From positions 1,736,001 through 1,800,000 of the forward strand of contig NZ_CP130720.1 in the NCBI RefSeq assembly GCF_035984415.1: DNA of 64,000 bases. Reading direction: 5' to 3'. A program made the position numbers and the translations under genes. The DNA is from Streptomyces sp. NBC_01296. Lineage in GTDB: Bacteria; Actinomycetota; Actinomycetes; Streptomycetales; Streptomycetaceae. Of the stretch, positions 1 to 14,002 are shown one piece after another. The first letter of the stretch is position 1. Every line of letters starts with the position of its first letter. Under the pieces are notes generated by a model, which made no database searches, was not told the DNA's origin, and worked only from the letters and a program-made list of their open reading frames with translations.

Positions 1-213
1 CCCCCGGGACCGCCCGGGCGCCGCGGGGGCCGGTACGGCCGCAGGGGCCGGCGCGGGGACGGCGGCCGGGGCCGGGAGCGGGGGCGGGAGGGCGGGACGG
101 ATGCGCAGGGTGCTGGTGCCCGGTCCGCCGGGACCCCCGCGGAGCCGGGCCAGCAGCGCGGCGCGGGCCGGAACGGGAGGGGCGGGGTCGGCAGCGGGCG
201 GATGCTTCTGCAT
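1..213 (-). CDS. Partial Pro/Ala-rich protein, cut by window edge
   Basis: An open frame runs from an ATG at 213 leftward off the window, giving at least 71 residues. It begins MQKHPPAADPAPPVPARAAL and soon becomes proline/alanine-rich. The frame has the high third-position GC expected of coding DNA here, but no convincing ribosome binding site precedes the ATG and no domain can be recognised in the visible part. It could be the disordered start of a larger protein or a chance open frame in GC-rich DNA. Confidence 0.35.
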   Translation of the reverse strand, partial: MQKHPPAADPAPPVPARAALLARLRGGPGGPGTSTLRIRPALPPPLPAPAAVPAPAPAAVPAPAAPGRSRG

Positions 214-322
214 GGCATGACAGTGCGATGCGGTCCCGGCGCACGGGTAGCCGCCCCTGCACCGGCCCTGTTGAAAATCCCGCGCAGTTGAAGCTCTGAA
301 CGGATGTACGACAACACACCCC

Positions 323-1678
323 CTACGTCCCGGCCGCCACCCGCTCCAGCAGCGGCCGTACGACCCCGCTCGCGCGGACCGCCCGCAGCCGCCCCCGCAT
401 CCGGCGCAGCGCGTCCGTCACCCGGGCCGACTCCAGCTGCGGTACGACGTCCAGCACCTCGTGCCAGGCGGCGCAGGCCCGCTCCAGATGCCCCTGGCCC
501 AGGTGGAGTTCGGCGAGCCGGGCCGCCGTGACCGCCCGCGCCCGCCGCTCCGCCGCCGGCCGGTGGCGCAGCGAGGCCCCGAGCGCGGCGATGGCACCCC
601 GGCCGTCGCCCAGCGCGGCCAGCGCCTCCGCCTGCTGGTGGCACAGCGCAGCCTGGTGGTAGTCGCCGATCGGCGCGCTCTGCCCCGCCGAGCGGTCCAG
701 CAGCCGCTGCGCGCCCGCCAGATGGGAGACCGCTGCCCGCCGGTCCCCACAGGCGGCCTCCGCCACGGCCAGCTGCCCGGTGACGAACGCCGCCTGGAGC
801 GTGGGCAGCCGCCCCGCCTCCCGCGCGGCCGCCTCCGCGAGCTCCAGCGCCTGCGTGCGGTGGCCGAGGTGGTGGGCCTGCACGCTCATCGCCCGCAGCA
901 CGGGCGCGTGGCACTGCGGATCTCCGGCCTCCCGGCCCAGCCGCAGCGCCGCCCGGTAGTAGGCCTGGGCCACTCCGTGCTGGTTGCTGTCGAAGCACAG
1001 GAAGCCTGCGGTGTAGGCCAGTCGGGACGTGGCGCCGAGCAGCCGGTGGCGTACGGAGGGCGGCGCGTCGGCGCGCAGCCACGGGGCGACGGTGGTGGCG
1101 AGGTACGCGGTCAGGGCGGGCCGGGCGAGCCCGCTGCCGAACATCATGTCGGCGTTGCGGAAGACCGGGAGCACCGCCTCGGCGGCCCGTACGTGGTCCT
1201 GCCCGATCCGTACCCCGGCCCGCGGGCCGGCCTGCCCCGGTTGGTCCGGCTGCTGCTCCTCCGGGGGCCGCCACGCGGAGGAGTAGACCGGGATCTCGCC
1301 CAGCGCACCCACCCCGAAGTCCGGCCCGCAGTCGGGCAGTTGCGCCCCGGCCAGGGCGGCTGCGGCGAGGACGTCCGCGTCGTGTGCCCCGCCGCCGGGG
1401 CGGTCGCGCGCCCTCGCCCCGGCGGGCCGGGCGAGCCCGGTGTCGGCGGCGGCGATCCGGCGGCCGGTGCGCCGGCTCAGCGCCTCGGCGGCGAGGTCGA
1501 CGACGTGGGCGGGCGGCCTGGTGCCCGCGAGCCAGTGGGAGACGGACGTCCGGTCGTAGCTGAGGGTGAGGCCGGCCTCGGCTGCGATGCCGTTGACGGC
1601 CCGTGCGAAGTCCTGCCCGCTCCAGCGGGCTTCGATGAGGAGGGTGCGCAGTCGTCCGTTGGGGTCACGCTTCGCCAT
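323..1678 (-). CDS. Helix-turn-helix regulator with TPR-like C-terminal region
   Basis: The protein is 451 aa if it starts at MAKRDPNG; an earlier start at 1720 is open but adds a poor leader. Residues about 8-75 look like the Cro/C1-type helix-turn-helix found at the start of many streptomycete regulators (ARWSGQDFARAVN ... SYDRTSVSHWLAGTRPP). The rest is alanine-rich and helical, with repeats resembling tetratricopeptide units (AYYRAALRLGREAGDP, ALELAEAAAREAGRLP). Such proteins usually act as cytoplasmic regulators that sense a partner or peptide. It is divergent from the encapsulin gene across about 330 bp, so control of that operon is possible but not shown. Confidence 0.75.
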   Translation of the reverse strand: MAKRDPNGRLRTLLIEARWSGQDFARAVNGIAAEAGLTLSYDRTSVSHWLAGTRPPAHVVDLAAEALSRRTGRRIAAADTGLARPAGARARDRPGGGAHDADVLAAAALAGAQLPDCGPDFGVGALGEIPVYSSAWRPPEEQQPDQPGQAGPRAGVRIGQDHVRAAEAVLPVFRNADMMFGSGLARPALTAYLATTVAPWLRADAPPSVRHRLLGATSRLAYTAGFLCFDSNQHGVAQAYYRAALRLGREAGDPQCHAPVLRAMSVQAHHLGHRTQALELAEAAAREAGRLPTLQAAFVTGQLAVAEAACGDRRAAVSHLAGAQRLLDRSAGQSAPIGDYHQAALCHQQAEALAALGDGRGAIAALGASLRHRPAAERRARAVTAARLAELHLGQGHLERACAAWHEVLDVVPQLESARVTDALRRMRGRLRAVRASGVVRPLLERVAAGT

Positions 1679-1806
1679 CCAGAACCGCCCAACTCGTACG
1701 TGTGTCCAGCGCTTCAACACGGTCGGAGATTCAACAGGGTGGGACAGGGACCCGTGTACCGGGTGGGGCCGCCCTGCCTCTAACTAAGACGTGTGCACAC
1801 GGTGGC

Positions 1807-1823
1807 ACCCGGTCACACCGGGT
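1807..1823. promoter_or_regulatory. Perfect 7-bp inverted repeat in the divergent promoter region
   Basis: ACCCGGT and ACCGGGT are separated by three bases, inside the 333-bp gap between the regulator (start 1678) and the encapsulin gene (start 2012). It could be an operator or a short hairpin in the 5' leader. No other strong element was found in the gap. Confidence 0.35.
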
Positions 1824-2011
1824 GTGCGTGGCGTGCGGGAGCACAGCGGATCACGCACAAGCGGGATCGCTCCTTCCGATCGCCCCCGTACGCGACGCAC
1901 GCGACGTGCGCGACCCGCACCCGGGCCGCGGCGCAGGACGGTCACCGACGCCGCATCCGGAGCCCGGAAGACCGGCCGACCAAGGAAGACCGACCGAGAG
2001 GACGTTCCGTC

Positions 2012-5651
<3,640 letters not shown>

Positions 5652-5887
5652 GGGCATCCGACCACAGGACGGTCGCGTGCGCGCGTCACGGTGCCCCACC
5701 TGGCTGAATGGACAAAAGCATGTCGGCTGTACAAGTGCCATGATCGGCGGGCGGCCCGGGGCGGCCCGGGCCTTTCTCCGGAATGCGACATTCCCCTGGC
5801 CTTCCGGCAGAACTGGCGCATAATCATCGCTACGCGGCCCGAAAGAACCCTTGGTCGCGCATGGACACGCATGCAATGGGGGGCATC

Positions 5888-6346
5888 GTGCCGATGAGGG
5901 ATTCAGGCAGTGCCGGCACACTGCCGGCGACGTCCGACGAGCTGTCCAGGCTGCTGACCGCCGTCCGCCGGGGACGGGTCCTGACCGTCACCGGGCGGTT
6001 CCGGGAGCCCCGGAGCCTGCTGGTGCGGGAGATCGCCGAGCGGCTCTCGTCCAACTTCTGCGACGGCGTCGCCGTGGTCGTGGTGGACCGCCCGTTCGGC
6101 CTGCGCGAGCTGACGGCCGCGCTGGGATGCGTACCGGGCATGCCCTTCCTGCCCTGCGGGACGGCGAACGCCTTCTCGTGGCTCGCGGAGCGGGACATGC
6201 TCCTCGTCCTGGACGGCACCGACCGGCTCGCGCCGCAGACGCTGGCCTGGCTGCGGAACCTGCTCACCGCGGCCCCGGGGCTGCGCATCCTGGCCGCGGG
6301 CCCGGCGCCGCTGGCCTTCGAGGGGGAACGCGTGCACCGCCTCTGA
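5888..6346 (+). CDS. Small protein resembling an NB-ARC/STAND ATPase core without its P-loop
   Basis: About 152 aa from a GTG start at 5888, which has a G-rich Shine-Dalgarno-like run just upstream; in-frame ATGs at 5861, 5876 and 5894 are alternatives. The line MLLVLDGTDRLAPQTLAWLR followed by LLTAAPGLRILAAG resembles the Walker B and sensor region of the NB-ARC-type ATPases found in streptomycete LuxR and SARP regulators. The position where Walker A would sit (VLTVTGRFREPRSLLVREIA) has no GxxGxGK[ST]. There is no DNA-binding domain. It may be a decayed regulator piece or a small non-hydrolysing adaptor. It is not in an obvious operon. Confidence 0.5.
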   Translation: MPMRDSGSAGTLPATSDELSRLLTAVRRGRVLTVTGRFREPRSLLVREIAERLSSNFCDGVAVVVVDRPFGLRELTAALGCVPGMPFLPCGTANAFSWLAERDMLLVLDGTDRLAPQTLAWLRNLLTAAPGLRILAAGPAPLAFEGERVHRL

Positions 6347-6399
6347 CCGGGAGCCGGCAGCCGGGAGCCGGGCCGGCACCCGCCCCGGCGTCAGTCCGG

Positions 6400-7230
6400 T
6401 CAGCCGTGGCGCCGGCGCAGGATCCGCTTCAGCAGCCGGGGGACGGGGGAACGCGGCGCCGGCACGGCCGCGGCGCCCGCGGGCAGCCGGTCCAGCAGCT
6501 GGGACCAGACGGCATCCGGGCACGGGCCCTGGGGGCGGGACTTGAGGAACTTGCGGTGGGGCACCACACGCGGCTCGCGGCCGATCTCCACCCAGTGGGA
6601 GCGCCCCGAGACCTCGTCCCAGCCGTGGTTCGGGATCCGGACGTGGTCGCGCCGGCCGTCCTTGTCCTTGCTGGTGATCTGAGCGACCCGGGCGCCGTCC
6701 GGCCCGGTCGCCAGGACCACGCAGTAGTGCCGCAGCTGCCGTTTCGGGTCCTCGCGCAGCGGCACCATGGCCAGCCAGACCTCGCCCGGCCGGGGCCGCG
6801 CCCCGGCCGACCTGTCCCACCGGCGCACGCCCAGGTGGACGACGAGGGCCGCGAACCCGGCGGCGCCGGCCTCGATGCCCATCCGGACGTTCCAGGGCTG
6901 CCCGGCGACCCGCCCCTCGGCGTAGGTCACCGCGGCGGCGACGGCGGCGAGCATGACGGCCACCCGGACGAGGAACATCCACCAGACGACGCGCCCGCCG
7001 CGGCCCGCGACGGCGACGAGCACGCACGCCACGGCGACCGGGATGCCGTACACGACGGCCCACTGGCCGGCGCCCTCCACCTTCAGCGGCGGAGTCTGCT
7101 GGGCCATCAGGTCGGGCATCAGCACGGGGAACGCGAGCAGGGTGCCGACGAGCCCCACCACGTTGAGCAGCAGATAGCCCGCGCAGCCGATGCCCGCGCA
7201 GGACGTGTTGTTGCGACGCGCCACCCGCAC
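6400..7230 (-). CDS. Membrane protein with C-terminal MazF/PemK-like domain
   Basis: 276 aa from a GTG at 7230; a second GTG two codons later has better spacing to the upstream GGGGGGAG. Residues about 15-145 contain four hydrophobic stretches likely to be membrane helices. Residues about 155-245 (RPGEVWLAMVPLREDPKRQL ... HYCVVLATG ... VAQITSKDKDGR) have the order of elements of the PemK/MazF SH3-like barrel: PGEVW start, CVVL strand, ITS strand. Known MazF proteins are soluble ribonucleases paired with antitoxins. No antitoxin-sized gene is adjacent, so the domain may have another role at the membrane. Confidence 0.55.
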   Translation of the reverse strand: MRVARRNNTSCAGIGCAGYLLLNVVGLVGTLLAFPVLMPDLMAQQTPPLKVEGAGQWAVVYGIPVAVACVLVAVAGRGGRVVWWMFLVRVAVMLAAVAAAVTYAEGRVAGQPWNVRMGIEAGAAGFAALVVHLGVRRWDRSAGARPRPGEVWLAMVPLREDPKRQLRHYCVVLATGPDGARVAQITSKDKDGRRDHVRIPNHGWDEVSGRSHWVEIGREPRVVPHRKFLKSRPQGPCPDAVWSQLLDRLPAGAAAVPAPRSPVPRLLKRILRRRHG

Positions 7231-7301
7231 TCCCCCCAGACCCCCGGCGGCACGCTAACGCACCCGCCGCAGGGGCCACCAGTGGCCCGCCGGACACCTC
7301 C

Positions 7302-7838
7302 TCAGGCCACCTGCTTCCACTCCTCCGCCAACAGCCCCAGGACCACCTCGTCCACGAAGGTCCCCGACACCCACGCGGAGCGCCGCAGGGTGCCCTCCGG
7401 GGTGAAGCCCGCGCGCGTCGCGGCGCTGATCATGGCGGCGTTGTCGGCGAGGGTGTCCACCTGGAGCCGGTTCAGCCCGCGCACGGTGAACCCGTAGCGG
7501 CACAGCAACTGCACGACCTCCGCACCGAAGCCGCGGCCCCGGCAGGCGGGCAGCAGTGAGATCCCGAGGTGGGCGCTGCGGTTGTGGGCGTCGATGCCCC
7601 ACAGCACGGCATCGCCCGCGAGCGATCCGGAGGCGGCGTCGACCACCGAGAAGACCGCCACGTCGTCGGACGGGGCGGCGGGCTCGAACGGGGAGTGCCC
7701 GGAGCCGGCGGTGATCGGGCGCCACGGCCCGGATCCGGCGCGCGACCGCGTCGCGACGTCCTCGTACAGCTCGGCGTGGAGCACGGCTACGTCATCGGCG
7801 TGGCGGGCGCGCAGCCCGGCCAGGGTTCCCTGTATCAC
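7302..7838 (-). CDS. GNAT-family N-acetyltransferase, RimJ/RimL type
   Basis: 178 aa. The acetyl-CoA-binding region is visible as LGISLLPACRGRGFGAEVVQ, with the R/Q-x-x-G-x-G/A-like signature and a following helix. NAAMISAATRAGFTPEGTLR is the usual C-terminal segment of the RimJ/RimL branch. Members acetylate N-terminal amines of proteins, antibiotics or small molecules; the substrate cannot be told from sequence. It stands alone, separated from icd by a repeat and a strong hairpin, and is probably transcribed on its own. Confidence 0.85.
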   Translation of the reverse strand: MIQGTLAGLRARHADDVAVLHAELYEDVATRSRAGSGPWRPITAGSGHSPFEPAAPSDDVAVFSVVDAASGSLAGDAVLWGIDAHNRSAHLGISLLPACRGRGFGAEVVQLLCRYGFTVRGLNRLQVDTLADNAAMISAATRAGFTPEGTLRRSAWVSGTFVDEVVLGLLAEEWKQVA

Positions 7839-7902
7839 GGGGACTTCCTAGCCGTCGGCGGGACCGCCCTGCAACCGGGTTTCCGTCGCACGGTGCCCGC
7901 GT

Positions 7903-7948
7903 ACGGGTCCGCAGACGGGTCCGCAGACGGGTCCGCAGACGGGTCCGC
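7903..7948. repeat. 12-bp tandem repeat, 3.8 copies
   Basis: Three perfect copies of ACGGGTCCGCAG plus a partial fourth lie between icd and the GNAT gene. They run directly into the stem of the hairpin at 7945-7976. A unit of 12 could encode four residues per copy, but no credible gene covers it. Copy number is likely to vary between strains. Confidence 0.9.
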
Positions 7949-7976
7949 CCCGGTCGGCGACTGCCGACCGGGGCGG
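7945..7976 (-). terminator. Strong hairpin terminator of icd
   Basis: A perfect 14-bp GC-rich stem with a 4-nt loop (GACT) lies 25 bp past the icd stop codon. There is no T-tract, which is usual for streptomycete terminators. Confidence 0.85.
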
Positions 7977-8000
7977 AACCCTTCACACCATGTCCGGACG

Positions 8001-10274
<2,274 letters not shown>

Positions 10275-10376
10275 TCAAGATATCTCGTGATCGGGCCGGT
10301 CCGGACAGCCCCCTGCCCGAGTCCCGGAGAGACGCGCGTCACTCCCGGCCCCGTGCGACCCCCTGGAACGGCGAAA

Positions 10377-10410
10377 CGCCGCCCCCGGCTGTTTCCAGCC
10401 GGGGGCGGCG
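10377..10410 (-). terminator. Hairpin terminator of the DUF805 gene
   Basis: A perfect 14-bp stem with a 6-nt loop (GTTTCC) lies about 40 bp past the DUF805 stop codon, in the gap before icd. It stops minus-strand transcription before the icd promoter region. Confidence 0.85.
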
Positions 10411-10447
10411 CTCGGGCGAACTCAGGCGTTCAGGCTTGCGGGCCTGG

Positions 10448-10801
10448 TCAGGCCTGGACGGCCTTCGGGTTCTGGCCGTACTCGTTCGGCTGCGGCTGGC
10501 CCTCGGTCGCCATGAGGACGAGGAGCCAGATGCCGCCGATCAGCGGGACGAGCGCGATGAGCAGCCACCAGCCGGACTTGCCGGTGTCGTGCAGGCGGCG
10601 GACGCCGACGGCCAGGCCCGGGAGGAAGACGGCCAGCGCGTAGATCGCGTAGAGGAGCGGGTAGGTGCCGATCGCGTTGTCGAGGACGGCAACGATGATC
10701 AGGGCGATCAGGTTGAAGAGGGTGAACATCCAGTACTCCTGCCGGCGGGCGCGGCCGGAGAAGACGGTGTACTTCTTCAGAACGTCGGTGTAGTAGTGCA
10801 T
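10448..10801 (-). CDS. DUF805 small membrane protein
   Basis: 117 aa from the ATG at 10801 (MHYYTDVLKKYTVFSGRARR), which has GGGGGGA just upstream; an earlier in-frame ATG lacks support. The FSGRARRQEYWMF segment followed by three or four hydrophobic helices (FNLIALIIVAVLD, LLYAIYALAVFLPGLAVGVR, WWLLIALVPLIGGIWLLVLM) and RRLHDTGKSGWW is the DUF805 hallmark. The family is widespread and its function is not established. The C-terminal tail is short and polar (PQPNEYGQNPKAVQA). It is a single-gene unit with a terminator. Confidence 0.92.
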   Translation of the reverse strand: MHYYTDVLKKYTVFSGRARRQEYWMFTLFNLIALIIVAVLDNAIGTYPLLYAIYALAVFLPGLAVGVRRLHDTGKSGWWLLIALVPLIGGIWLLVLMATEGQPQPNEYGQNPKAVQA

Positions 10802-11205
10802 GGGTCCCCCCAGAGGACGGTTCGTCGGCCCGTCCTGCTGGAGCAAGCCGAGGCAGAACTTATGCCCCGCTTATGTGGCGGTCAAGCCAGTTCCCATGCC
10901 GCCAGAAGTGCCGCTTTCCTTCGGTTCATCGACCAAAAACATCGGTACCGGGCGCCACTTGGGACCCCCCGGTGGTGTCAGGTCACCCGGGGTGACGAAA
11001 CAGGGGTGACGGAGCCCGATTTGTGAGGTTGGAGAGCCTCCCGAGGCACTCGACGCCGGCACGCCCGAGCCGCCGCAACTCCCGGAGCAGGCCCCTCCGC
11101 CACCACATCGTTACGGCTCTGCGACCTGAACCCGCCGCCGCACGCACCAACGTCCCGCGCCGGGCAGGGGGCCGGGCACGGGACGCCGTGGACTGGTCGG
11201 CCGGT
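10802..11205. other. 404-bp intergenic region with a short palindrome
   Basis: No credible gene was found. It holds the promoter region of the DUF805 gene (right to left) and the downstream region of the chitosanase gene. A hairpin-forming palindrome (GTCACCCGGGGTGAC) lies at 10982-10996; whether it is an operator or a weak terminator cannot be told. Confidence 0.5.
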
Positions 11206-12054
11206 TCAGCCGATGTGGAACGAGTCCCCGTAGACCTTCCAGTCGAGCGGGGTGTTGAGGTTCAGGTTCCCCTTCTTGAGGAAGACCCGCTGCGCGGTGT
11301 CGACACGACTGGTGTCGCTGTGCGCCTCCTCCTGCTTCATCGCCCAGACGCGGGCGTCGAGGAAGGCGTTCAGCCAGGTCGTCTCGTTGCCGCCCTGGGC
11401 CGGGGGCTTGGCCTTGGACAGCGCCCGCTTGCGGATGTTGCGGAAGCTCGTGGAGTCGCTGCCGTCGCCGTGCATGACGATGGCGTCGTAGTACATGAAC
11501 TGGCCGAGCGCGCCGACCCCGTCGGACTTGCCCTGCTTGACGGCGGGGTTGAAGTAGACCCGGTCGCGCTCGTGGTCCTGGGCCTTCTTGAACTCGCCGT
11601 CCTGGGCCGCCTTCGCCCAGTCCTTGGTGAAGTTCGGGTCGAGGCCCTTGTGCGAGTCGGTGCCGTCGACCTGACGGAGGGCCGGGAGGTACTTGGCGAG
11701 CACGTTGCCCGGCTTGACGTCGGTGTAGTACTCGATGAGGTCGAGCATGTCGCCGGTGCCGGAGCAGAAGCCGATGATGCCGGCCGTGTAGCCGCGGCCG
11801 TCGTCTATGTCCTCTATGTACTTGTACTGCGCCTTCCAGTCCAGCGAGGAGTTCTCCGCGCTGGAGACGATCTGCATGGCGATGTCCTTCTTCGCCGGAT
11901 CGTCGAGTCCGACGGCCGCGGCCGACACGGCGGCGGACGCAGGGGCGGAAGCGGGGGTGGGTGCCGCGGTGGCGTGGGCGGTCACCGGCACGGCGAGCAG
12001 GGCGCTGCCGAGCAGGGCGCCGATGGCCATTCTCTTGCGGTGGGGGGTGAACAC
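11206..12054 (-). CDS. csn: Secreted GH46 chitosanase
   Basis: 282 aa from a GTG with GGAGG four bases upstream. A Sec-type signal peptide occupies about residues 1-30 (RKRMAIGALLGSALLAVPVT ... AHATA), followed by an Ala/Pro linker to about 46. The mature part matches Streptomyces GH46 chitosanases closely. The catalytic Glu is in SSAENSSLDW and the second acid lies in the YIEDIDDGRGYTAG region; FCSGTGDM, KYLPAL and RDRVYF are also conserved. The enzyme hydrolyses beta-1,4-linked glucosamine chains outside the cell. An imperfect palindrome upstream (12092-12110) sits where a CsnR-type repressor site would be expected. Confidence 0.96.
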   Translation of the reverse strand: MFTPHRKRMAIGALLGSALLAVPVTAHATAAPTPASAPASAAVSAAAVGLDDPAKKDIAMQIVSSAENSSLDWKAQYKYIEDIDDGRGYTAGIIGFCSGTGDMLDLIEYYTDVKPGNVLAKYLPALRQVDGTDSHKGLDPNFTKDWAKAAQDGEFKKAQDHERDRVYFNPAVKQGKSDGVGALGQFMYYDAIVMHGDGSDSTSFRNIRKRALSKAKPPAQGGNETTWLNAFLDARVWAMKQEEAHSDTSRVDTAQRVFLKKGNLNLNTPLDWKVYGDSFHIG

Positions 12055-12091
12055 AAGACCTCCATGGGGGAGTTGAGGCTTACCCGACTTC

Positions 12092-12110
12092 GTTAGGAAA
12101 CTTTACTACC
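12092..12110. promoter_or_regulatory. Candidate CsnR-type operator upstream of chitosanase
   Basis: GTTAGGAAA-C-TTTACTACC is a 19-bp imperfect palindrome with two mismatches, 38 bp upstream of the csn start. GH46 chitosanase genes in streptomycetes are known to be repressed by the ROK-family protein CsnR through conserved palindromic boxes. The similarity of this site to that box is recalled, not checked. No csnR gene is in the window. Confidence 0.6.
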
Positions 12111-12176
12111 AGAGCTCGGGACAGCTCAATACCCATGCACGCCGTGGGCCGGTGGGGCTGCGGGTCAATCCGCGGC

Positions 12177-13259
12177 TCAGAGCCAGCCGTTGCGGCGGAA
12201 GCCCCGGTGGATGGCGAAGCAGGCGAGGGCCATGACGCCGACCACGATCGGGTAGCCGTACGTCCAGTGCAGCTCGGGCATGTTGTCGAAGTTCATTCCG
12301 TAGACCCCGCAGACCATGGTCGGCACGGCGACGATGGCCGCCCACGCCGTGATCTTGCGCATGTCCTCGTTCTGCGCGACGGTCACCTGCGCGAGGTGCG
12401 CCTGCAGGATGGAGTCGAGCAGGCCGTCGTACGCGCCGATCTGGTCGGTGGCCCGGGTCAGGTGGTCGGCGACGTCGCGGAAGTACGCACGGACCTCCGC
12501 CGGGATGACCGGTATCGGCTGCGTGGCCAGGTGCTGGAGCGGCCGGCTCAGCGGGGCCACCGCCCGGCGCAGCTCCAGCAGTTCGCGCTTGAGCTGGTAG
12601 ATGCGGCCGGCGTCGCCGCGGCCGCCGTACTCGCTGAAGACGGCGGTCTCGACGGCGTCGATGTCGTTCTGCACCGCGTCCGTGACGGCCACGTAGTCGT
12701 CGACGACGTGGTCGGCGATCGCGTGCAGAACCGACGCCGGCCCCTTGGCCAGTTGCTCCGGCGCCGCCTCCAGGCTCTCGCGGACGGGGCCGAGCGTGCC
12801 GTGGCCGCCGTGCCGGATGGTGATGACGAAGTCATCGCCGGTGAACGCCATCAGCTCGCCGGTCTCCACGACCTCGCTCGTCGCGGTGAGCTCCTCGTGC
12901 TCCACGTAGCGCACGGTCTTGAAGACGGAGAACAGTATGTCGTCGTACCGCTCCACCTTGGGGCGCTGGTGCGCGTTCACGGCGTCCTCGACGGCGAGCG
13001 GGTGCAGGCCGAACAGCTCGGCGAGCCCGGCGAGCTCCTCCTTCGCCGGTTCGTGCAGGCCGATCCAGACGAACCCGTCGCCCGCCTTGCGGACCCGCCG
13101 CAGCGCCTCCTCGACCTCGGCGCAGCCGTCCTGCCGGGCACCGTCCACGTAGACCACGCAGTTGACCACCGCGCTGCCGAGTGGGGAGCGGGCCGGGTGA
13201 CTCAGATCGACGGCCCGCCGGTAGCCGCGACGCACGGCCCGGCGCAAGTTGCTGAACAT
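12177..13259 (-). CDS. corA: CorA-family magnesium/cobalt transporter
   Basis: 360 aa from the ATG at 13259 (MFSNLRRAVRRGYRRAV); the frame is open 40 codons further but that part overlaps the divergent gene. The long N-terminal cytoplasmic domain (GDGFVWIGLHEPAKEELAGL, NAHQRPKVERYDDILFSVFK) leads into a long helix and two C-terminal membrane helices. The diagnostic YGMNF pore motif follows the first helix (MVCGVYGMNFDNMPELHW). The protein would form a pentameric inner-membrane channel for Mg2+ or related divalent ions. It is a single gene; the Shine-Dalgarno is weak. Confidence 0.93.
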   Translation of the reverse strand: MFSNLRRAVRRGYRRAVDLSHPARSPLGSAVVNCVVYVDGARQDGCAEVEEALRRVRKAGDGFVWIGLHEPAKEELAGLAELFGLHPLAVEDAVNAHQRPKVERYDDILFSVFKTVRYVEHEELTATSEVVETGELMAFTGDDFVITIRHGGHGTLGPVRESLEAAPEQLAKGPASVLHAIADHVVDDYVAVTDAVQNDIDAVETAVFSEYGGRGDAGRIYQLKRELLELRRAVAPLSRPLQHLATQPIPVIPAEVRAYFRDVADHLTRATDQIGAYDGLLDSILQAHLAQVTVAQNEDMRKITAWAAIVAVPTMVCGVYGMNFDNMPELHWTYGYPIVVGVMALACFAIHRGFRRNGWL

Positions 13260-13369
13260 GGACAACGAGGTACTTCCCTTCGGCGGTTCAGCGGCCAGTC
13301 TGCCACCGTCGCCGATCGGCCCTACGCCGGGACACCGCAGGACCGGGGCGCGCCCCCTATGCTGCCGCG

Positions 13370-13972
13370 GTGACCACACCCCCCGCCTCGCCGGCGCCGC
13401 GCCCCCGGGTGCCGCTTGCAGTGATCATCGCGATCTGTGCTTTCGCCCTGCTCCTCATACCCTTCGCCGGGCTCGCCGCGTGGAAGTCGTGGGAACGTGC
13501 GCACCCGGGCGAGTTCACGGCCGATCCGCCGTTCTGCGAACTGTTGACGCCGGAGACCGTGCACCGGCTGGTACCCACCTCGTACGGCGGGCGCGCCGAC
13601 GCGGCCTCCTGCAGCTGGTCCGCCCCGCGCGAAGAGGGCCCGAACCGGGCCGGTGTCCATCTGCTGGCCTCCCGCCTCACGGAGGAGCTGGCCGGCAAGG
13701 ACCTCCGCAAGCAGCGCGGCGACCTGCCGGGCTGGGAGAAGGACACGGTGGCGGACGTGCCCGGAGTGGGCGAGGAGGCCTTCGTCCGCTACCAGGCGCA
13801 GCAGTCCGGCGGGCGGATCACCGCACAAGTCACGTTCCGGCGCAGCAACATGGTCGTCGCCGTTGCCTACACCCGCACCGACGGTGACCGCGAGGCCGCG
13901 CGGGCCGGGGCGGTCGACGCCGCCCGCGAGGCAGCGGGCCGCCTCACCGCTGCGGGACGCCGCGGTCGTTGA
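13370..13972 (+). CDS. Membrane-anchored protein of unknown function
   Basis: 200 aa from a GTG at 13370. A proline-rich start is followed by one clear membrane helix at about 15-38 (PLAVIIAICAFALLLIPFAG), then an extracytoplasmic domain. That domain holds two cysteines (PPFCELLT and ASCSWSAP), a spacing common in secreted streptomycete proteins that form a disulfide. VPGVGEEAFVRY is typical of DUF3558-like actinobacterial lipoproteins, but there is no lipobox. I do not recognise a specific function. It is divergent from corA. Confidence 0.7.
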   Translation: MTTPPASPAPRPRVPLAVIIAICAFALLLIPFAGLAAWKSWERAHPGEFTADPPFCELLTPETVHRLVPTSYGGRADAASCSWSAPREEGPNRAGVHLLASRLTEELAGKDLRKQRGDLPGWEKDTVADVPGVGEEAFVRYQAQQSGGRITAQVTFRRSNMVVAVAYTRTDGDREAARAGAVDAAREAAGRLTAAGRRGR

Positions 13973-14002
13973 CGCCCGGCGTGGTCCGCCGGGGCCGCTC
14001 GG

